Notes: generated from the letters alone by a model not told the origin. Numbered from the stretch's first letter, positions 1 through 8,489 are shown. The stretch is 64,000 nucleotides of DNA from Fictibacillus nanhaiensis (GCA_016401345.1 JAEACG010000001.1:1178001-1242000), one strand, 5' to 3'. A program made the numbers and translations.

Positions 1-926
1 TTAGTATCTTTTTTGACAATCTCTTCTGTTTGGAGAACTTCGCCTGCAGCCGATATAGCTTTTTCGTGCTGTGATCCTGGAACAGGTTCCTCGAAGTTGT
101 TTCGTTGCAGTTGTTTTTTTGCGACATCTTCTTTAATCCCCGCTTCTTCAGATAAAAGTTTTGTTGCTTCCTCTGGATTCTCAATCGTCCATTTCCTTGC
201 TTTTTCGTAAAGTTCAATGACTTGTTCTACTTGTTTCGGGTGGTTCTTTGCAAACTCAGAACGTACGTTTAACGTGCCATACGTATTAAAATCTGGATTG
301 CGGTAAATATACTGAGCACCGGATTCGATTTCTGCTCTCGCCATATGTGGATCTAATCCAGCCCAAGCATCCACTTGCCCTTTTAATAGAGCATTCGCAC
401 CATCTGCATGTTGTAAATTTACGATTTGTACATCCTTTGCAGAAAGACCGGCATCTGCAAGTGCTCGGAGTAGAAAGATGTGCGGGTCTGTACCAAACGT
501 CGCCGCTATCTTTTTACCTTTCAGATCCTTTACATCTTTAATCTTTGATCCATCTGCCGCGACAAGTGCTGTCCATTCTGGCTGAGAATAGATATAGACT
601 GACTCGATCGGAGCACCTTTGTCTTTTGCGATTAAAGCTGCGGCACCAGCTGTCGATCCAAAATCAACGCTATCTGAATTCAAAAATTCGAGCGCTTTAT
701 TACTTCCCTGACTCTGAACCCATTCCACTTCAATGCCATCTTTTTTGAATGTCTCTTCTGCCCAGCCAAACTTTTTGAGTGCTAGACTTGTTGGAGAGTA
801 AAAGGCATAATCAAGTCTAATCTTCTCCGGCTTCTCACCTTCTTTAGCACTGCTGGAACAGCCCGCTAACAATAAAGCGCCTGCTATGCTTAAAGCTAGT
901 GCTGCTTTCTGCCAAATCTTCATCAT
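1..926 (-). CDS. ssuA: Aliphatic sulfonate ABC transporter substrate-binding lipoprotein, partial
   Basis: The frame opens at an ATG ending at 926 and stays open to the left window edge, so the C-terminus is missing (about 308 codons are visible). A second ATG in tandem (921-923) could also start it. A short signal peptide ends in a lipobox (LLLAGC), so the mature protein should be a lipid-anchored extracellular binding protein. Phrases such as LDYAFYSPTSLALKKFGWAEE and GSNKALEFLNSDSVDFGSTA match B. subtilis SsuA as I remember it. The family binds alkanesulfonates for import by SsuBC as a sulfur source. It lies downstream of the riboswitch-controlled sulfhydrylase on the same strand, which fits a sulfur role. 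The 166-base gap holds a repeat-like element and no clear terminator. Confidence 0.88.
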   Translation of the reverse strand, partial: MMKIWQKAALALSIAGALLLAGCSSSAKEGEKPEKIRLDYAFYSPTSLALKKFGWAEETFKKDGIEVEWVQSQGSNKALEFLNSDSVDFGSTAGAAALIAKDKGAPIESVYIYSQPEWTALVAADGSKIKDVKDLKGKKIAATFGTDPHIFLLRALADAGLSAKDVQIVNLQHADGANALLKGQVDAWAGLDPHMARAEIESGAQYIYRNPDFNTYGTLNVRSEFAKNHPKQVEQVIELYEKARKWTIENPEEATKLLSEEAGIKEDVAKKQLQRNNFEEPVPGSQHEKAISAAGEVLQTEEIVKKDT

Positions 927-1007
927 GTCTTTCCCTCCATGTTTCTCTCTTTTTGTCATTAAATTTTTATTGCTACGGCCGTTCGTATCATTCTCATCAC
1001 TGAAAAT

Positions 1008-1056
1008 TTGATTGGAGCGTAAGATGCGAACCTCCTAGAGCGAGCGAAAATCAACC
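1008..1056. repeat. Short intergenic repeat-like element with TTGATT/AATCAA ends
   Basis: The element begins TTGATTGGAGCGTAAG and ends GCGAAAATCAACC, so its outer six bases are inverted. From memory it resembles a short version of widespread Bacillaceae intergenic repeats with ends TTGATTGGAGCGGAAG and GCGGAAATCAAC. It sits between the sulfhydrylase and ssuA. The family assignment is unverified. Confidence 0.45.
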
Positions 1057-1092
1057 ATATTCAATAGTGACCAAGTACAATATTTAACCTTA

Positions 1093-2883
1093 CTAAAGTT
1101 CACACGCATACGTTGAAATGGTACCTCTTAGTCGTTGTGCTTCTTTATATGTGCATCTGTTATGCACCACATCAATACCAGCTTCTTTCGCGATTTTTGC
1201 AGCCTCTGGTGAGATGACACCTTCTTGCAGCCAGAACACTTTTGGTTGTGTGATCGCTGCTTCTTTTGCGAGCTCGATCGCGGCTTCCGGACTTCTAAAT
1301 ACTTGAACAACATCTATCGGAAACGGAATGGATTTTAAATCTGGATACGCTTTTTCATCAAGCACTTCGGTTTCTCTTGGATTAACAGGAACGATTTTAT
1401 AGCCAAGTCGCTGCATCTTTCTAGCTAATCGATGGCTAGGTCTTGCAGGATTGGAACTGAGTCCCACGATCGCTAGCGTCTTAGGTCGTTGAATTTCCTG
1501 TCCATTCTCAACTGTTCTATAAAGTGATGATTGCAATGCCCAACGAATGACACCTTCGTCATTAATCGTGATCTCTGTTTTATCCGCTCCGATTCCTGTT
1601 GCCGTTTGTATTGCACGATCAAGATCATTCGTAAGATCTTTTACGGATTCAAGTCCGATCGACAACCGAATAAGTTCTTCCGTTACACCTGTTGCTACTA
1701 ATTCGTCTCCGCTCAGCTGTTGATGAGTGGTAGAAGCAGGGTGGATAATCAATGATTTTGCATCACCAACATTTGCAACATGTGACCATAATGAGATGTT
1801 GTTAATAACCTTACGTCCTGCATCACGCCCGCCTTTAATTCCAAAGTTTACGATCGAACCAAAACCGTTGCTTAAATATTTTTTCGCAAGCTCATGACTT
1901 CTGTGCGAAGAAAGACCAGGATATGAAACCCAATCTACTGCTGGATGTTTTTCCAGATGCTCTGCCACTTCTTGTGCGTTCTTCGCATGTTTTTCCACTC
2001 GTAGATGCAGTGTTTCTAAACCTTGTAGAAGGAGAAATGCATTGTGTGGACTTAAACAAGCTCCGAAATCTCGTAAAAGCTGAACGCGTAATTTAGTCGC
2101 GAAAGCCAATGTTCCAAAATCATTCGCGTATCTGAGTCCGTTATAGCTGTTATCTGGTTCAGTGAATCCTGGGTATTTATCTGAATTCCAATTAAAGCGT
2201 CCTCCATCCACTACAACACCGCCAATTGCGGTTCCATGTCCGCCGATCCATTTTGTAGCCGAGTGGATTACGATGTCTGCTCCAAAGCTTATTGGCTTTG
2301 TTACATATGGTGTTGCAAATGTATTATCGATAATTAGAGGTACATCGTTTTCATGCGCAATATCTGCCACTGCCTCAATATCTAATACGTTAAGGCTGGG
2401 GTTCCCGATCGTTTCAGCAAAAAATGCTTTCGTGTTTGGAGTAACCGCGTTTCGGAAGTTCTCTGGATCCTCTGCATCAACAAACTTTACGTTGATTCCG
2501 TATTTCGGAAGAGTAGTAGAAAATAGGTTGTAAGTACCTCCGTATAGATTCGTAGCTGCAATAATTTCGTCTCCTGCGTGTGCTATGTTTAAGATGGCAA
2601 GCGCGATAGCTGACATACCAGAAGAAGTAGCTACAGCTGCAACACCATCTTCTAGAAGTGCAACTCTTTTCTCAAAAACATCAACAGTTGGATTTCCGAT
2701 TCGGCTGTAGATGTTTCCTGGCTCATCAAGCGCGAAAAGGCTTTGCGCATGGTCTGTATCAGAAAAAACATAGGAAGTAGTTTGATAGACAGGTACCGCT
2801 CGTGATCCTGTCGTTGGGTCAGGCGCTTGGCCCCCATGTAATAGCAATGTTTCAATATCGTATCCGTCAAAAGAATTTGTCAT
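1093..2883 (-). CDS. O-acetylhomoserine sulfhydrylase fused to a CoA-binding domain
   Basis: This 596-residue protein has two parts. Residues 1 to about 430 are a PLP-dependent Cys/Met metabolism enzyme: an early YSRIGNPT motif, TSSGMSA, and the PLP lysine K211 in HSATKWIGGHG. The family converts O-acetylhomoserine and sulfide to homocysteine, and some members also make cysteine. Residues from about 455 to the end are a YccU-like CoA-binding Rossmann domain (TLAIVGLSSNPARPSHRLA, then IVPVNPRETEVL). The start ATG at 2883 has a nearby GAAGGAG-like site. Expression should be under the S-box riboswitch at 3068-3183, so it should be shut off when SAM is abundant. metY-like enzymes of this type are usually near 430 residues, so the extra domain is the unusual point. 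I am sure of the family and less sure of the preferred sulfur substrate. Confidence 0.93.
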   Translation of the reverse strand: MTNSFDGYDIETLLLHGGQAPDPTTGSRAVPVYQTTSYVFSDTDHAQSLFALDEPGNIYSRIGNPTVDVFEKRVALLEDGVAAVATSSGMSAIALAILNIAHAGDEIIAATNLYGGTYNLFSTTLPKYGINVKFVDAEDPENFRNAVTPNTKAFFAETIGNPSLNVLDIEAVADIAHENDVPLIIDNTFATPYVTKPISFGADIVIHSATKWIGGHGTAIGGVVVDGGRFNWNSDKYPGFTEPDNSYNGLRYANDFGTLAFATKLRVQLLRDFGACLSPHNAFLLLQGLETLHLRVEKHAKNAQEVAEHLEKHPAVDWVSYPGLSSHRSHELAKKYLSNGFGSIVNFGIKGGRDAGRKVINNISLWSHVANVGDAKSLIIHPASTTHQQLSGDELVATGVTEELIRLSIGLESVKDLTNDLDRAIQTATGIGADKTEITINDEGVIRWALQSSLYRTVENGQEIQRPKTLAIVGLSSNPARPSHRLARKMQRLGYKIVPVNPRETEVLDEKAYPDLKSIPFPIDVVQVFRSPEAAIELAKEAAITQPKVFWLQEGVISPEAAKIAKEAGIDVVHNRCTYKEAQRLRGTISTYACEL

Positions 2884-3021
2884 TATAATCGCTCCTTCTT
2901 ATTATTCTAATAAAATCTATAGGAAAACTAGGGATAAAGAATAATGCTTTTCCCTTTTGCTATATTCAATTTTTAAAATGAAATAAGTGACTAAGTGATG
3001 TTTGTGCTTGAAGTATGATAA

Positions 3022-3060
3022 GGGGAAAAAGAAAAACCCCCTTCCTAAGAAGAGGGTTTT
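3022..3060 (-). terminator. Intrinsic terminator of the S-box expression platform
   Basis: Read on the minus strand, a GC-rich stem (ACCCTCTTC...GGAAGGGGGT) is followed by TTTTTC. It lies directly after the SAM aptamer and before the sulfhydrylase start, where an S-box off-state terminator belongs. Confidence 0.85.
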
Positions 3061-3067
3061 GGTCCTC

Positions 3068-3183
3068 CTCTTATCTTTCAGATCAAAAAAGATCTGTAGG
3101 AATTGGCACCTTTCCAAACCAAATGTGGTTTGTTGGTTGCCGGGCTTCATCGGGCCTAGTCCCTCCGCCTCTCTGGATAAGAG
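3068..3183 (-). promoter_or_regulatory. SAM-I (S-box) riboswitch aptamer
   Basis: On the minus strand the element starts CTCTTATCCAGAGAGGCGGA, continues with GGGACTAGGCCCGATGAAGCCCGGCAACC, here split as GGGACTAGGCCCGATG and AAGCCCGGCAACC, then GGTGCCAATTCCTAC and GAAAGATAAGAGG. The first and last blocks pair to form P1. These are the hallmark conserved blocks of the S-box class, which binds S-adenosylmethionine and represses by terminating transcription. The downstream gene is a methionine-pathway enzyme, as expected. Confidence 0.96.
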
Positions 3184-3359
3184 ATATTCAAATTATGTTT
3201 AACACATTAACGTGCTGATGTTTACTTTGTTCTTGAATAGGATTATAGAGTAAGATGTTTTAGAAAGTCAACCGTTTTTTGAAAAATCATAAAAGTATTA
3301 CAAAAGAATGAGTGTTCAACTGTCAGCTTTGAATTAAGATTATGCCCATGCTATGCCGG

Positions 3360-4469
3360 TTATGCTAACTTTGTTCCACTTTTTTCATCAAACCATTGAA
3401 ACTCTTCGATTTTTTTTACAAGTTCCGCTATTCGATTGGTAATGGCTTCTCTTTCTCCATAACGAATTTTCTGTTCGGACGATAATTCATCAATCTGAAG
3501 TAGTTGCCAATGTGTTACAGTTAGATCCGTAAGTTGAATAAACTCTTCTTGTTTCACTCGACGCTTTACATCTAGATCTCCGTTAGAATAACCTTCTAAA
3601 AATCCGTCAGCTATTCTTTTCAAACGGTCTTCAAAGCGATCAAATTCATGTCGTGCATAACGCGGTGCATTAAAAAATGTTGGAAACAACGTCCGATAAT
3701 TATTAAGAAAATTCCCAGCAAGCGAATCTCCGCTATATAAGATTGGTACAGGATCAATCAAACAGACAGTGCCATCTGAATGCAGCAATATATTCTCTGG
3801 AGATGTATCTTGATTAGTAAATACAACCGTATGATCCGTAATCTCTCTATCCTCCATGCAAGCTTGTAGGTCTACTAAAGCTGATGAAGAAATGGCCCCC
3901 TCATACGTTTCTATAAATTTCTTGAAATCATCTATGTATTCATTGTTTTCTTCTTTCATAGATTCTGAAACATCTGATTGAAATTTGCCTGCAATATGTT
4001 TACCGTTCCATGAGAGATAACCAAACCCTTTTAAGCCATGTTGTGCAGTATTCATCTTGCGAAAGAACTCACCAACTTCCGCTCCAATATGAAACGCTTC
4101 TACAACCGTTAGTTGATCTAGTTTGATTGCTTTTCCCGCATAAGATTCCACGGTAAACGTTCTGCCTTTTTCTACATGATAATTGAAAAAGTCAGGGCAG
4201 ATTCCCGGTTTAACTTGGTTAGCTAGCTCATAGTATGCTCTAGTCGCTGCATATTCTGAGTGCATGGCTTCTTCATCAAACTCAACGTTCTTTCCATACG
4301 CCTCTGTCTTCGGAAAACGAACAACCACAGCATCTCCAGTGCGTAGCTGAACAAGATAAGCAAGATGCCAAGCCCCTTCACCTAAATACTGAACCTGAGT
4401 CGGATCTTTAAGTTCCTCTAATCCACTTTTTTGCAGTGCATAATCAATCAAGTCAAATGTCTCTTTCAT
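3360..4469 (-). CDS. APH-like phosphotransferase of unknown substrate
   Basis: The 369-residue protein has the aminoglycoside-phosphotransferase/choline-kinase fold signature. An early glycine-containing loop (YLGEGAWHLAYLVQ) and VVRFPK supply nucleotide binding. The catalytic loop is FTNQDTSPENILL, where Asp is the likely base and Asn a metal ligand; the usual His before Asp is replaced by Asn-Gln. It is followed by CLIDPVPILY in place of the usual D-F motif. I cannot name the substrate: homoserine, methylthioribose and antibiotics are all phosphorylated by relatives. It is monocistronic, with about 175 bases between it and the riboswitch promoter region. There is no strong terminator after the stop. 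Confidence 0.75.
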   Translation of the reverse strand: MKETFDLIDYALQKSGLEELKDPTQVQYLGEGAWHLAYLVQLRTGDAVVVRFPKTEAYGKNVEFDEEAMHSEYAATRAYYELANQVKPGICPDFFNYHVEKGRTFTVESYAGKAIKLDQLTVVEAFHIGAEVGEFFRKMNTAQHGLKGFGYLSWNGKHIAGKFQSDVSESMKEENNEYIDDFKKFIETYEGAISSSALVDLQACMEDREITDHTVVFTNQDTSPENILLHSDGTVCLIDPVPILYSGDSLAGNFLNNYRTLFPTFFNAPRYARHEFDRFEDRLKRIADGFLEGYSNGDLDVKRRVKQEEFIQLTDLTVTHWQLLQIDELSSEQKIRYGEREAITNRIAELVKKIEEFQWFDEKSGTKLA

Positions 4470-4643
4470 AAGAAGTTCCTCTTTCTATAATTGAAAATAC
4501 GTTACATGAAACATATATTCGGTATATGTCGAAAAAAATCCTTTTTTCTTAAGATTAATTGTAGGTCTGAAGTCTTATAGAGGGGTATGAGAGGGGTTCA
4601 AGGGGGCATTTCAAAGCGGTGATCCTTGCACTTTTAACATGGC

Positions 4644-4683
4644 GCTCGTCCAGCGTACTTCTCAGCCGCTAGACGAGCTTTTT
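4644..4683 (+). terminator. Orphan plus-strand terminator hairpin
   Basis: A 12-bp stem with one mismatch (GCTCGTCCAGCG at 4644-4655 and CGCTAGACGAGC at 4667-4678) is followed by TTTTT. No protein gene on the plus strand ends here. The only plausible transcript would be a short RNA from about 4500-4640. Confidence 0.6.
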
Positions 4684-4708
4684 AAGAATTTTACAGAACC
4701 AATTGTCA

Positions 4709-5356
4709 TCAATCTACATATGTGACGATTTCTTCTACAGCTTTTCTTGCGAGTTTTTTCGGTTGATCTTGTGGATGTCCAAGTGAAATAACCATGTTGA
4801 TCTGTTTCATAGACGGAATTTCCAAAAAGTCGCGAATCGCATCTTGCGCAAGCAATACGGGACCAGTCATCGGGCAAGTACCCAGTCCGCGTGCATGGGC
4901 TGCAAGCATCAAGTTCTGAATCGCCAAGCAGCTGCTCTTGATTCCTTCTTCTTCCCAGACTGATTCTTCAGCAAGTTCGATCGGATCAAATATTTTTTCA
5001 CGAAACTTAGATTCGTAAGGAGTGGCTAAACAGATGATCAGCACAGGTGCTCCAGAGAACGCCGTTGCATAAGGGCCGAAAGAGCGCGTCAGCAATTTTG
5101 CTTCCTTCGTTTTGCCGTTCTCTTCAGCTCTTGCAGCCAAATTATGAATAGCATCCCACGTCATCTCTTCAATTTTCTTTACTTTATCTTTGTTTCGAAT
5201 CACGATAAACTCCCACGTTTGTGAGTTCGTGTCGCTCGGCGCATAACGGGCGCAATCCATGATTTCATGAATGTCTACTTCAGCAACTGCTTCATCCGTA
5301 AACTTTCGGACACTTCTTCTGCCGTGCACGATTTCTTTAAAATCTTCGTATTTCAT
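4709..5356 (-). CDS. Nitroreductase family protein
   Basis: This 215-residue protein belongs to the FMN-dependent nitroreductase family, whose members reduce nitro compounds, quinones or flavins with NAD(P)H. Visible motifs are the N-terminal HGRRSVRKF (FMN phosphate contact), DCARYAPSDTNSQTWEFIVI, and a C-terminal half with GLGTCPMTG and ISLGHPQDQPKKLARK. The start is the ATG at 5356, which has AGAGGAG seven bases upstream; a longer GTG start would overlap that site. A promoter (TTGTAG, 17 bases, TATAAT) and a palindrome lie just upstream. Relatives in B. subtilis are induced by electrophiles and diamide, but I cannot assign a specific one. Confidence 0.85.
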   Translation of the reverse strand: MKYEDFKEIVHGRRSVRKFTDEAVAEVDIHEIMDCARYAPSDTNSQTWEFIVIRNKDKVKKIEEMTWDAIHNLAARAEENGKTKEAKLLTRSFGPYATAFSGAPVLIICLATPYESKFREKIFDPIELAEESVWEEEGIKSSCLAIQNLMLAAHARGLGTCPMTGPVLLAQDAIRDFLEIPSMKQINMVISLGHPQDQPKKLARKAVEEIVTYVD

Positions 5357-5379
5357 GATTGTCTCCTCTGGCACATGTA

Positions 5380-5425
5380 TTAGATATTCTAAATGTATTA
5401 TACAAAAGATTGGAACTCTCTACAA
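5380..5425 (-). promoter_or_regulatory. Nitroreductase promoter with palindromic operator candidate
   Basis: On the minus strand TTGTAG and TATAAT (plus-strand 5397-5402) are 17 bases apart. The inverted repeat TTAGA-TAT-TCTAA (5380-5392) lies just downstream of the -10 box, close to the expected transcription start, a common repressor position. Confidence 0.55.
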
Positions 5426-5431
5426 AATACG

Positions 5432-5460
5432 TAAAAAAACAGTGCCTATTTTGCACTGTT
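5432..5460 (-). terminator. Terminator of the small membrane protein gene
   Basis: On the minus strand the stem AACAGTGC...GCACTGTT is followed by TTTTT and overlaps the end of the gene at 5446. Confidence 0.8.
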
Positions 5461-5667
5461 CTCTGGTTCAATTTCTTTTTTAGTTTTTATTCTTAATCCG
5501 ATCAAAATGAGTGAAGCTCCTAATAATACACTTACAATATGGATAGGATCCATATTAAGTGACTCTTTTTGAACATTTAACTTCTCAACATACATTCCTA
5601 GCAGATAGGTACTGATCAGAACGATTAATCCAGCGGTAATTAAACCTGCTTTCACATATGGCTTCAT
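5446..5667 (-). CDS. Small two-helix membrane protein
   Basis: I do not recognise this 73-residue protein. It has two hydrophobic helices (around residues 7-27 and 41-61), a short connecting segment, and a basic tail (RIKTKKEIEPENSAK). The start ATG at 5667 has AAGGTGG eight bases upstream. An in-frame extension to 5700 lacks a ribosome site. It is followed by its own terminator, so it appears to be a single-gene transcript or the end of one that starts with the gene at 5752. Confidence 0.6.
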   Translation of the reverse strand: MKPYVKAGLITAGLIVLISTYLLGMYVEKLNVQKESLNMDPIHIVSVLLGASLILIGLRIKTKKEIEPENSAK

Positions 5668-5751
5668 GGTAAACCACCTTTTCCCTTTTACATTTAACAT
5701 ATTCTTAGGAAAAGATAGAATACCTTTATTCTTTAAAACAAATTTGCATAA

Positions 5752-6273
5752 CTAATTAGCTTTTGCAAGATTCATACGCTCTTCAACAAACGAGCGCACT
5801 TCATCCTCAGCTTTTTTCTTGATTACAAATTCTACATATCTTTCACCCGTATGAAAGCGAACTAAACCCCAGCTTGGATACCCTGGGTTTTCAGCTTGAA
5901 GTCCCGTGATCCAATCCACTGAATCAATCTGATTCCAATCATAAAATTTTGTTGCCGATACAACGCCTTTCTTGCCGATCGCACCGCGCCATATTTGAGT
6001 AAAATAAAGCAGTGTTAGGAACACCAGTAAACAAATCATTAAAACATTAACAGGCATTGAAAGTTTCAACAGACCAAATCCTTGTGTGATAATGACCACA
6101 ATCATAATCTCATGCGTCCAAAAGTTTTTCTGTGTATACTCTCCACTATAAGAAAGTCCATAGACCGGAACAGCTCTTTTTTTGTCTTTCACATTTTTCA
6201 AAAGGTAATAAACGGCTGCAATGATTCCTATCACGATTAAGATTCCAAAAAATACATTTAAGAAGAGCTCCAT
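5752..6273 (-). CDS. Membrane protein with PH-like C-terminal region
   Basis: This 173-residue protein has an N-terminal helix (about residues 3-25), then two more hydrophobic segments (about 55-90). A soluble C-terminal part follows (GVVSATKFYDWNQIDSVDWI...RYVEFVIKKKAEDEVRSFV). The alternation of strands there, ending in a helix, resembles the PH-like domains of DUF5673-type bacterial membrane proteins. That assignment is only a visual one. No function is known to me. It lies upstream of the small membrane gene on the same strand, and 107 bases separate it from the stress-protein gene upstream. Confidence 0.6.
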   Translation of the reverse strand: MELFLNVFFGILIVIGIIAAVYYLLKNVKDKKRAVPVYGLSYSGEYTQKNFWTHEIMIVVIITQGFGLLKLSMPVNVLMICLLVFLTLLYFTQIWRGAIGKKGVVSATKFYDWNQIDSVDWITGLQAENPGYPSWGLVRFHTGERYVEFVIKKKAEDEVRSFVEERMNLAKAN

Positions 6274-6339
6274 GTTTTAACACCCCACATATCTTATATA
6301 TATAAATACGATTAAGTACTGGAAAAAGTTTCAAAACAA

Positions 6340-6365
6340 TAAAAAAGACACCTTTTGAAGGTGCC
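6340..6365 (-). terminator. Terminator of the stress-protein gene
   Basis: On the minus strand GGCACCTTC-AAAA-GGTGTC is followed by TTTTTT, just after the stop codon at 6381. Confidence 0.82.
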
Positions 6366-6380
6366 CTTTAAATCGTGGTT

Positions 6381-6812
6381 TTATTTTCGTTCAACCATAA
6401 CTAAGATCTTACCATCTTGTAAATCTTGCATATAACTTTCCGCATCACTTTCAGCAACGTCCATGTTTTGAAGAATTTCCTTCATATCCGCTTCATCATG
6501 ATCAAACATGGAAGCAAAAGGTCCAGCTGCAAGAAGTGGTCCGATACCTGGTACTCCGAGGCCAGGGACTGCGATCCCTCCGCCAATACCGGTTAGAAAA
6601 CCAGCAATCGTACCATATGTTGCACTATCTGTATCATCTTCAGTAATTTTTCTTTCGTTTACATGTGTTTCGTCGGCAACATGATCAACCATCTCATCAT
6701 CTTTAGCAACGATTGAAATATCAGATGGATGATATCCTTTTTCGACGAGAGCTTTGATTGCGCCAACCGCTTCTTCTTCTTTTAAATATGTACCGATAAT
6801 ATCTTTTTTCAT
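6381..6812 (-). CDS. YflT/GS17M-type general stress protein
   Basis: This 143-residue protein has the N-terminal pattern of the YflT domain family: MKKDIIGTYLKEEEAVGAI, then KGYHPSDISIVAKDDE. A Gly-Pro-rich hydrophobic centre (GGGIAVPGLGVPGIGPLLAAG) follows, then an acidic C-terminus ending QDGKILVMVERK. The family is induced by heat and general stress in B. subtilis; its molecular function is unknown. The ATG at 6812 has GGAGGGAAA upstream. A SigB-type promoter lies in the short gap behind corA, supporting independent stress induction. Confidence 0.82.
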   Translation of the reverse strand: MKKDIIGTYLKEEEAVGAIKALVEKGYHPSDISIVAKDDEMVDHVADETHVNERKITEDDTDSATYGTIAGFLTGIGGGIAVPGLGVPGIGPLLAAGPFASMFDHDEADMKEILQNMDVAESDAESYMQDLQDGKILVMVERK

Positions 6813-6845
6813 TTGGTTTCCCTCCAAACGGTTCTTTACAAGTAG

Positions 6846-6871
6846 GTTCCCCTGTTAAGCATTTTTTAAAC
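6846..6871 (-). promoter_or_regulatory. SigB-type promoter
   Basis: On the minus strand GTTTAA (6866-6871) is followed after 14 bases by GGGAAC (6846-6851). This matches the SigB pattern GTTT-N12-15-GGGWAW except for the last base. It sits 34 bases before the start of a general stress gene. Confidence 0.65.
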
Positions 6872-6876
6872 GAAAC

Positions 6877-7830
6877 TCAATCCTGCTCGAACCAACCTTT
6901 TTTCTTAAACCAAATGGACATAATCCCACCCAGTAAGACCATAAAACCTAGTACATAGAAGTAGCCATTCTTTGTTTGCAGCTCTGGCATGTTTACAAAG
7001 TTCATTCCATACAGACCTGCAATAAATGTTAACGGCATGAAAATAGTTGTGATTACAGTTAATGTTTTCATAATATTATTCATACGGTAAGAGTTAAGAG
7101 AGATGTAATTATCACGTATATCTGATGTCATCTCTCTGGCTGATGTCATCATATCTGTCAAACGCAATAGATGATCGTATATATCATGAAAATAGGATCT
7201 TTCATCCGCATCTAAGCCTACTCGTTTTGACTCGAGCATACGATACAGCAACTCACGCATAGGTACAACTGTTTTTCTTAATGTTAAGAGGTCTCCTCTT
7301 ATATCAAAGATCTGGTTAATGATTTTAGGTGCTTCGTCATCTTCATTGCTTTCAATAGAAATTACTCGTTCTTCTAATTCATGCATGATAGGAAAATACA
7401 TATCTACCAGTTTATCCATAAGCTTGTGAACGAGTTCATTTTTACCTAGTTCAGGCGGAACACTCTCTAGTCTACTTAAATAATTCCACACAAAATCAAT
7501 CTCTGGTACGTTTGTTTTATGAAAAGTGACAACACAGTTTTTCGTTGTGAAAATATCAACCTCAGTTGCTTCGAGTGTCTTTTTGTCAAGAGCGTGCACC
7601 ACATAAAACAGGTGATCTTCATAAAATTCAACCTTTGGTCGTTGCAAGGCATTCACACAGTCCTCAACAGCAAGAGGATGGAAGTCAAAAAAAGTGCGCA
7701 ATAAATTGGTTTCACCTGATGTCGGACAGTCAAAATCCACCCAGAACCAATCAGGCTTCATTTCATTGATTTGTCTAAACGGCGGATTAATGATTACTTT
7801 ATGATCGATGATAGCGATTGTTCGGACCAT
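6877..7830 (-). CDS. corA: CorA family Mg2+/Co2+ transporter
   Basis: This 317-residue protein has a large cytoplasmic N-terminal domain with long helices and two C-terminal membrane helices. The CorA signature is present as IAGLYGMNFVNMPE near residue 275, between the helices. A basic tail (WFKKKGWFEQD) follows the last helix. CorA pentamers move Mg2+ or other divalent cations passively into the cytoplasm. The length is typical. Upstream, TATTAAAATTAT-like AT-rich DNA may hold the promoter; I saw no M-box riboswitch. Confidence 0.92.
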   Translation of the reverse strand: MVRTIAIIDHKVIINPPFRQINEMKPDWFWVDFDCPTSGETNLLRTFFDFHPLAVEDCVNALQRPKVEFYEDHLFYVVHALDKKTLEATEVDIFTTKNCVVTFHKTNVPEIDFVWNYLSRLESVPPELGKNELVHKLMDKLVDMYFPIMHELEERVISIESNEDDEAPKIINQIFDIRGDLLTLRKTVVPMRELLYRMLESKRVGLDADERSYFHDIYDHLLRLTDMMTSAREMTSDIRDNYISLNSYRMNNIMKTLTVITTIFMPLTFIAGLYGMNFVNMPELQTKNGYFYVLGFMVLLGGIMSIWFKKKGWFEQD

Positions 7831-7945
7831 GATTACACCTTCTTTCTCTTATTATCATTTCCCTAATTTCTTTAACTTTTATCAGTGATTTGAAACATCT
7901 AAATAGGATTGCGGCATTTATATACAATAAGCTATGCTTTTTATT

Positions 7946-7974
7946 TTGACAATAAAAAAACGGTCGACTAAATG
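7946..7974 (+). promoter_or_regulatory. Putative SigA promoter
   Basis: TTGACA (7946-7951) is followed after 17 bases by TAAATG. It lies about 70 bases before the gene at 8044. The -10 element is weak. Confidence 0.4.
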
Positions 7975-8043
7975 GTTAATAAACAAGCTGTATTTTTCCT
8001 TATTTTGTTAAAATTATAGTTATGTATGAAAGGAGCGATCGTG

Positions 8044-8436
8044 TTGAAAAAGAGGATCGTGATATCTTTTGTTTTCGTTTTGTTGGTATTTTTAAGTGTC
8101 ACGATTTATCAATATATGGGGAAGAAAGATCGTTACTCAGCGGTTTCAATAGTTCCCGAGCAGCGCAACGACCTTCCTCTTTACGAAGGATTAGAATTTC
8201 AAGAACATCATTACTTGATGAAGGGTAACCATTGGTATGATATCTTTGAATTTTATAGAGACTCTCTACCTAGTCATGGCTGGAAGCTCGTTTTTAAACA
8301 AGCTTCTATAGAAGGCTGGGGAGGGTTTATGTTGAGATTTGAAAAAAGTAAAAAAGAACTACATATTGACGGTGGCTGGAACCCATATGCTAACGAAACA
8401 GAAACTATCTTTGACCTTAACCCTGTTCAACATTAG
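8044..8436 (+). CDS. Signal-anchored protein of unknown function
   Basis: I do not recognise this protein of about 130 residues. It has an N-terminal membrane anchor (KKRIVISFVFVLLVFLSVTIYQY) and an outside domain with many aromatic residues (HWYDIFEFYRDSLPSHGWKLVF...GWGGFMLRFEKSKKELHIDG). That pattern resembles small extracytoplasmic domains found in Bacillus membrane-linked proteins. The ribosome site AGGAG at 8031-8035 is best spaced for the TTG at 8044 or the GTG at 8041. The ATG at 8026 overlaps the site and is a poor start. Confidence 0.6.
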   Translation: MKKRIVISFVFVLLVFLSVTIYQYMGKKDRYSAVSIVPEQRNDLPLYEGLEFQEHHYLMKGNHWYDIFEFYRDSLPSHGWKLVFKQASIEGWGGFMLRFEKSKKELHIDGGWNPYANETETIFDLNPVQH

Positions 8437-8489
8437 AAGAAATAGATGTATTAAAAAATTATTAGCAATAAACAGTATTTCTGTATGCT

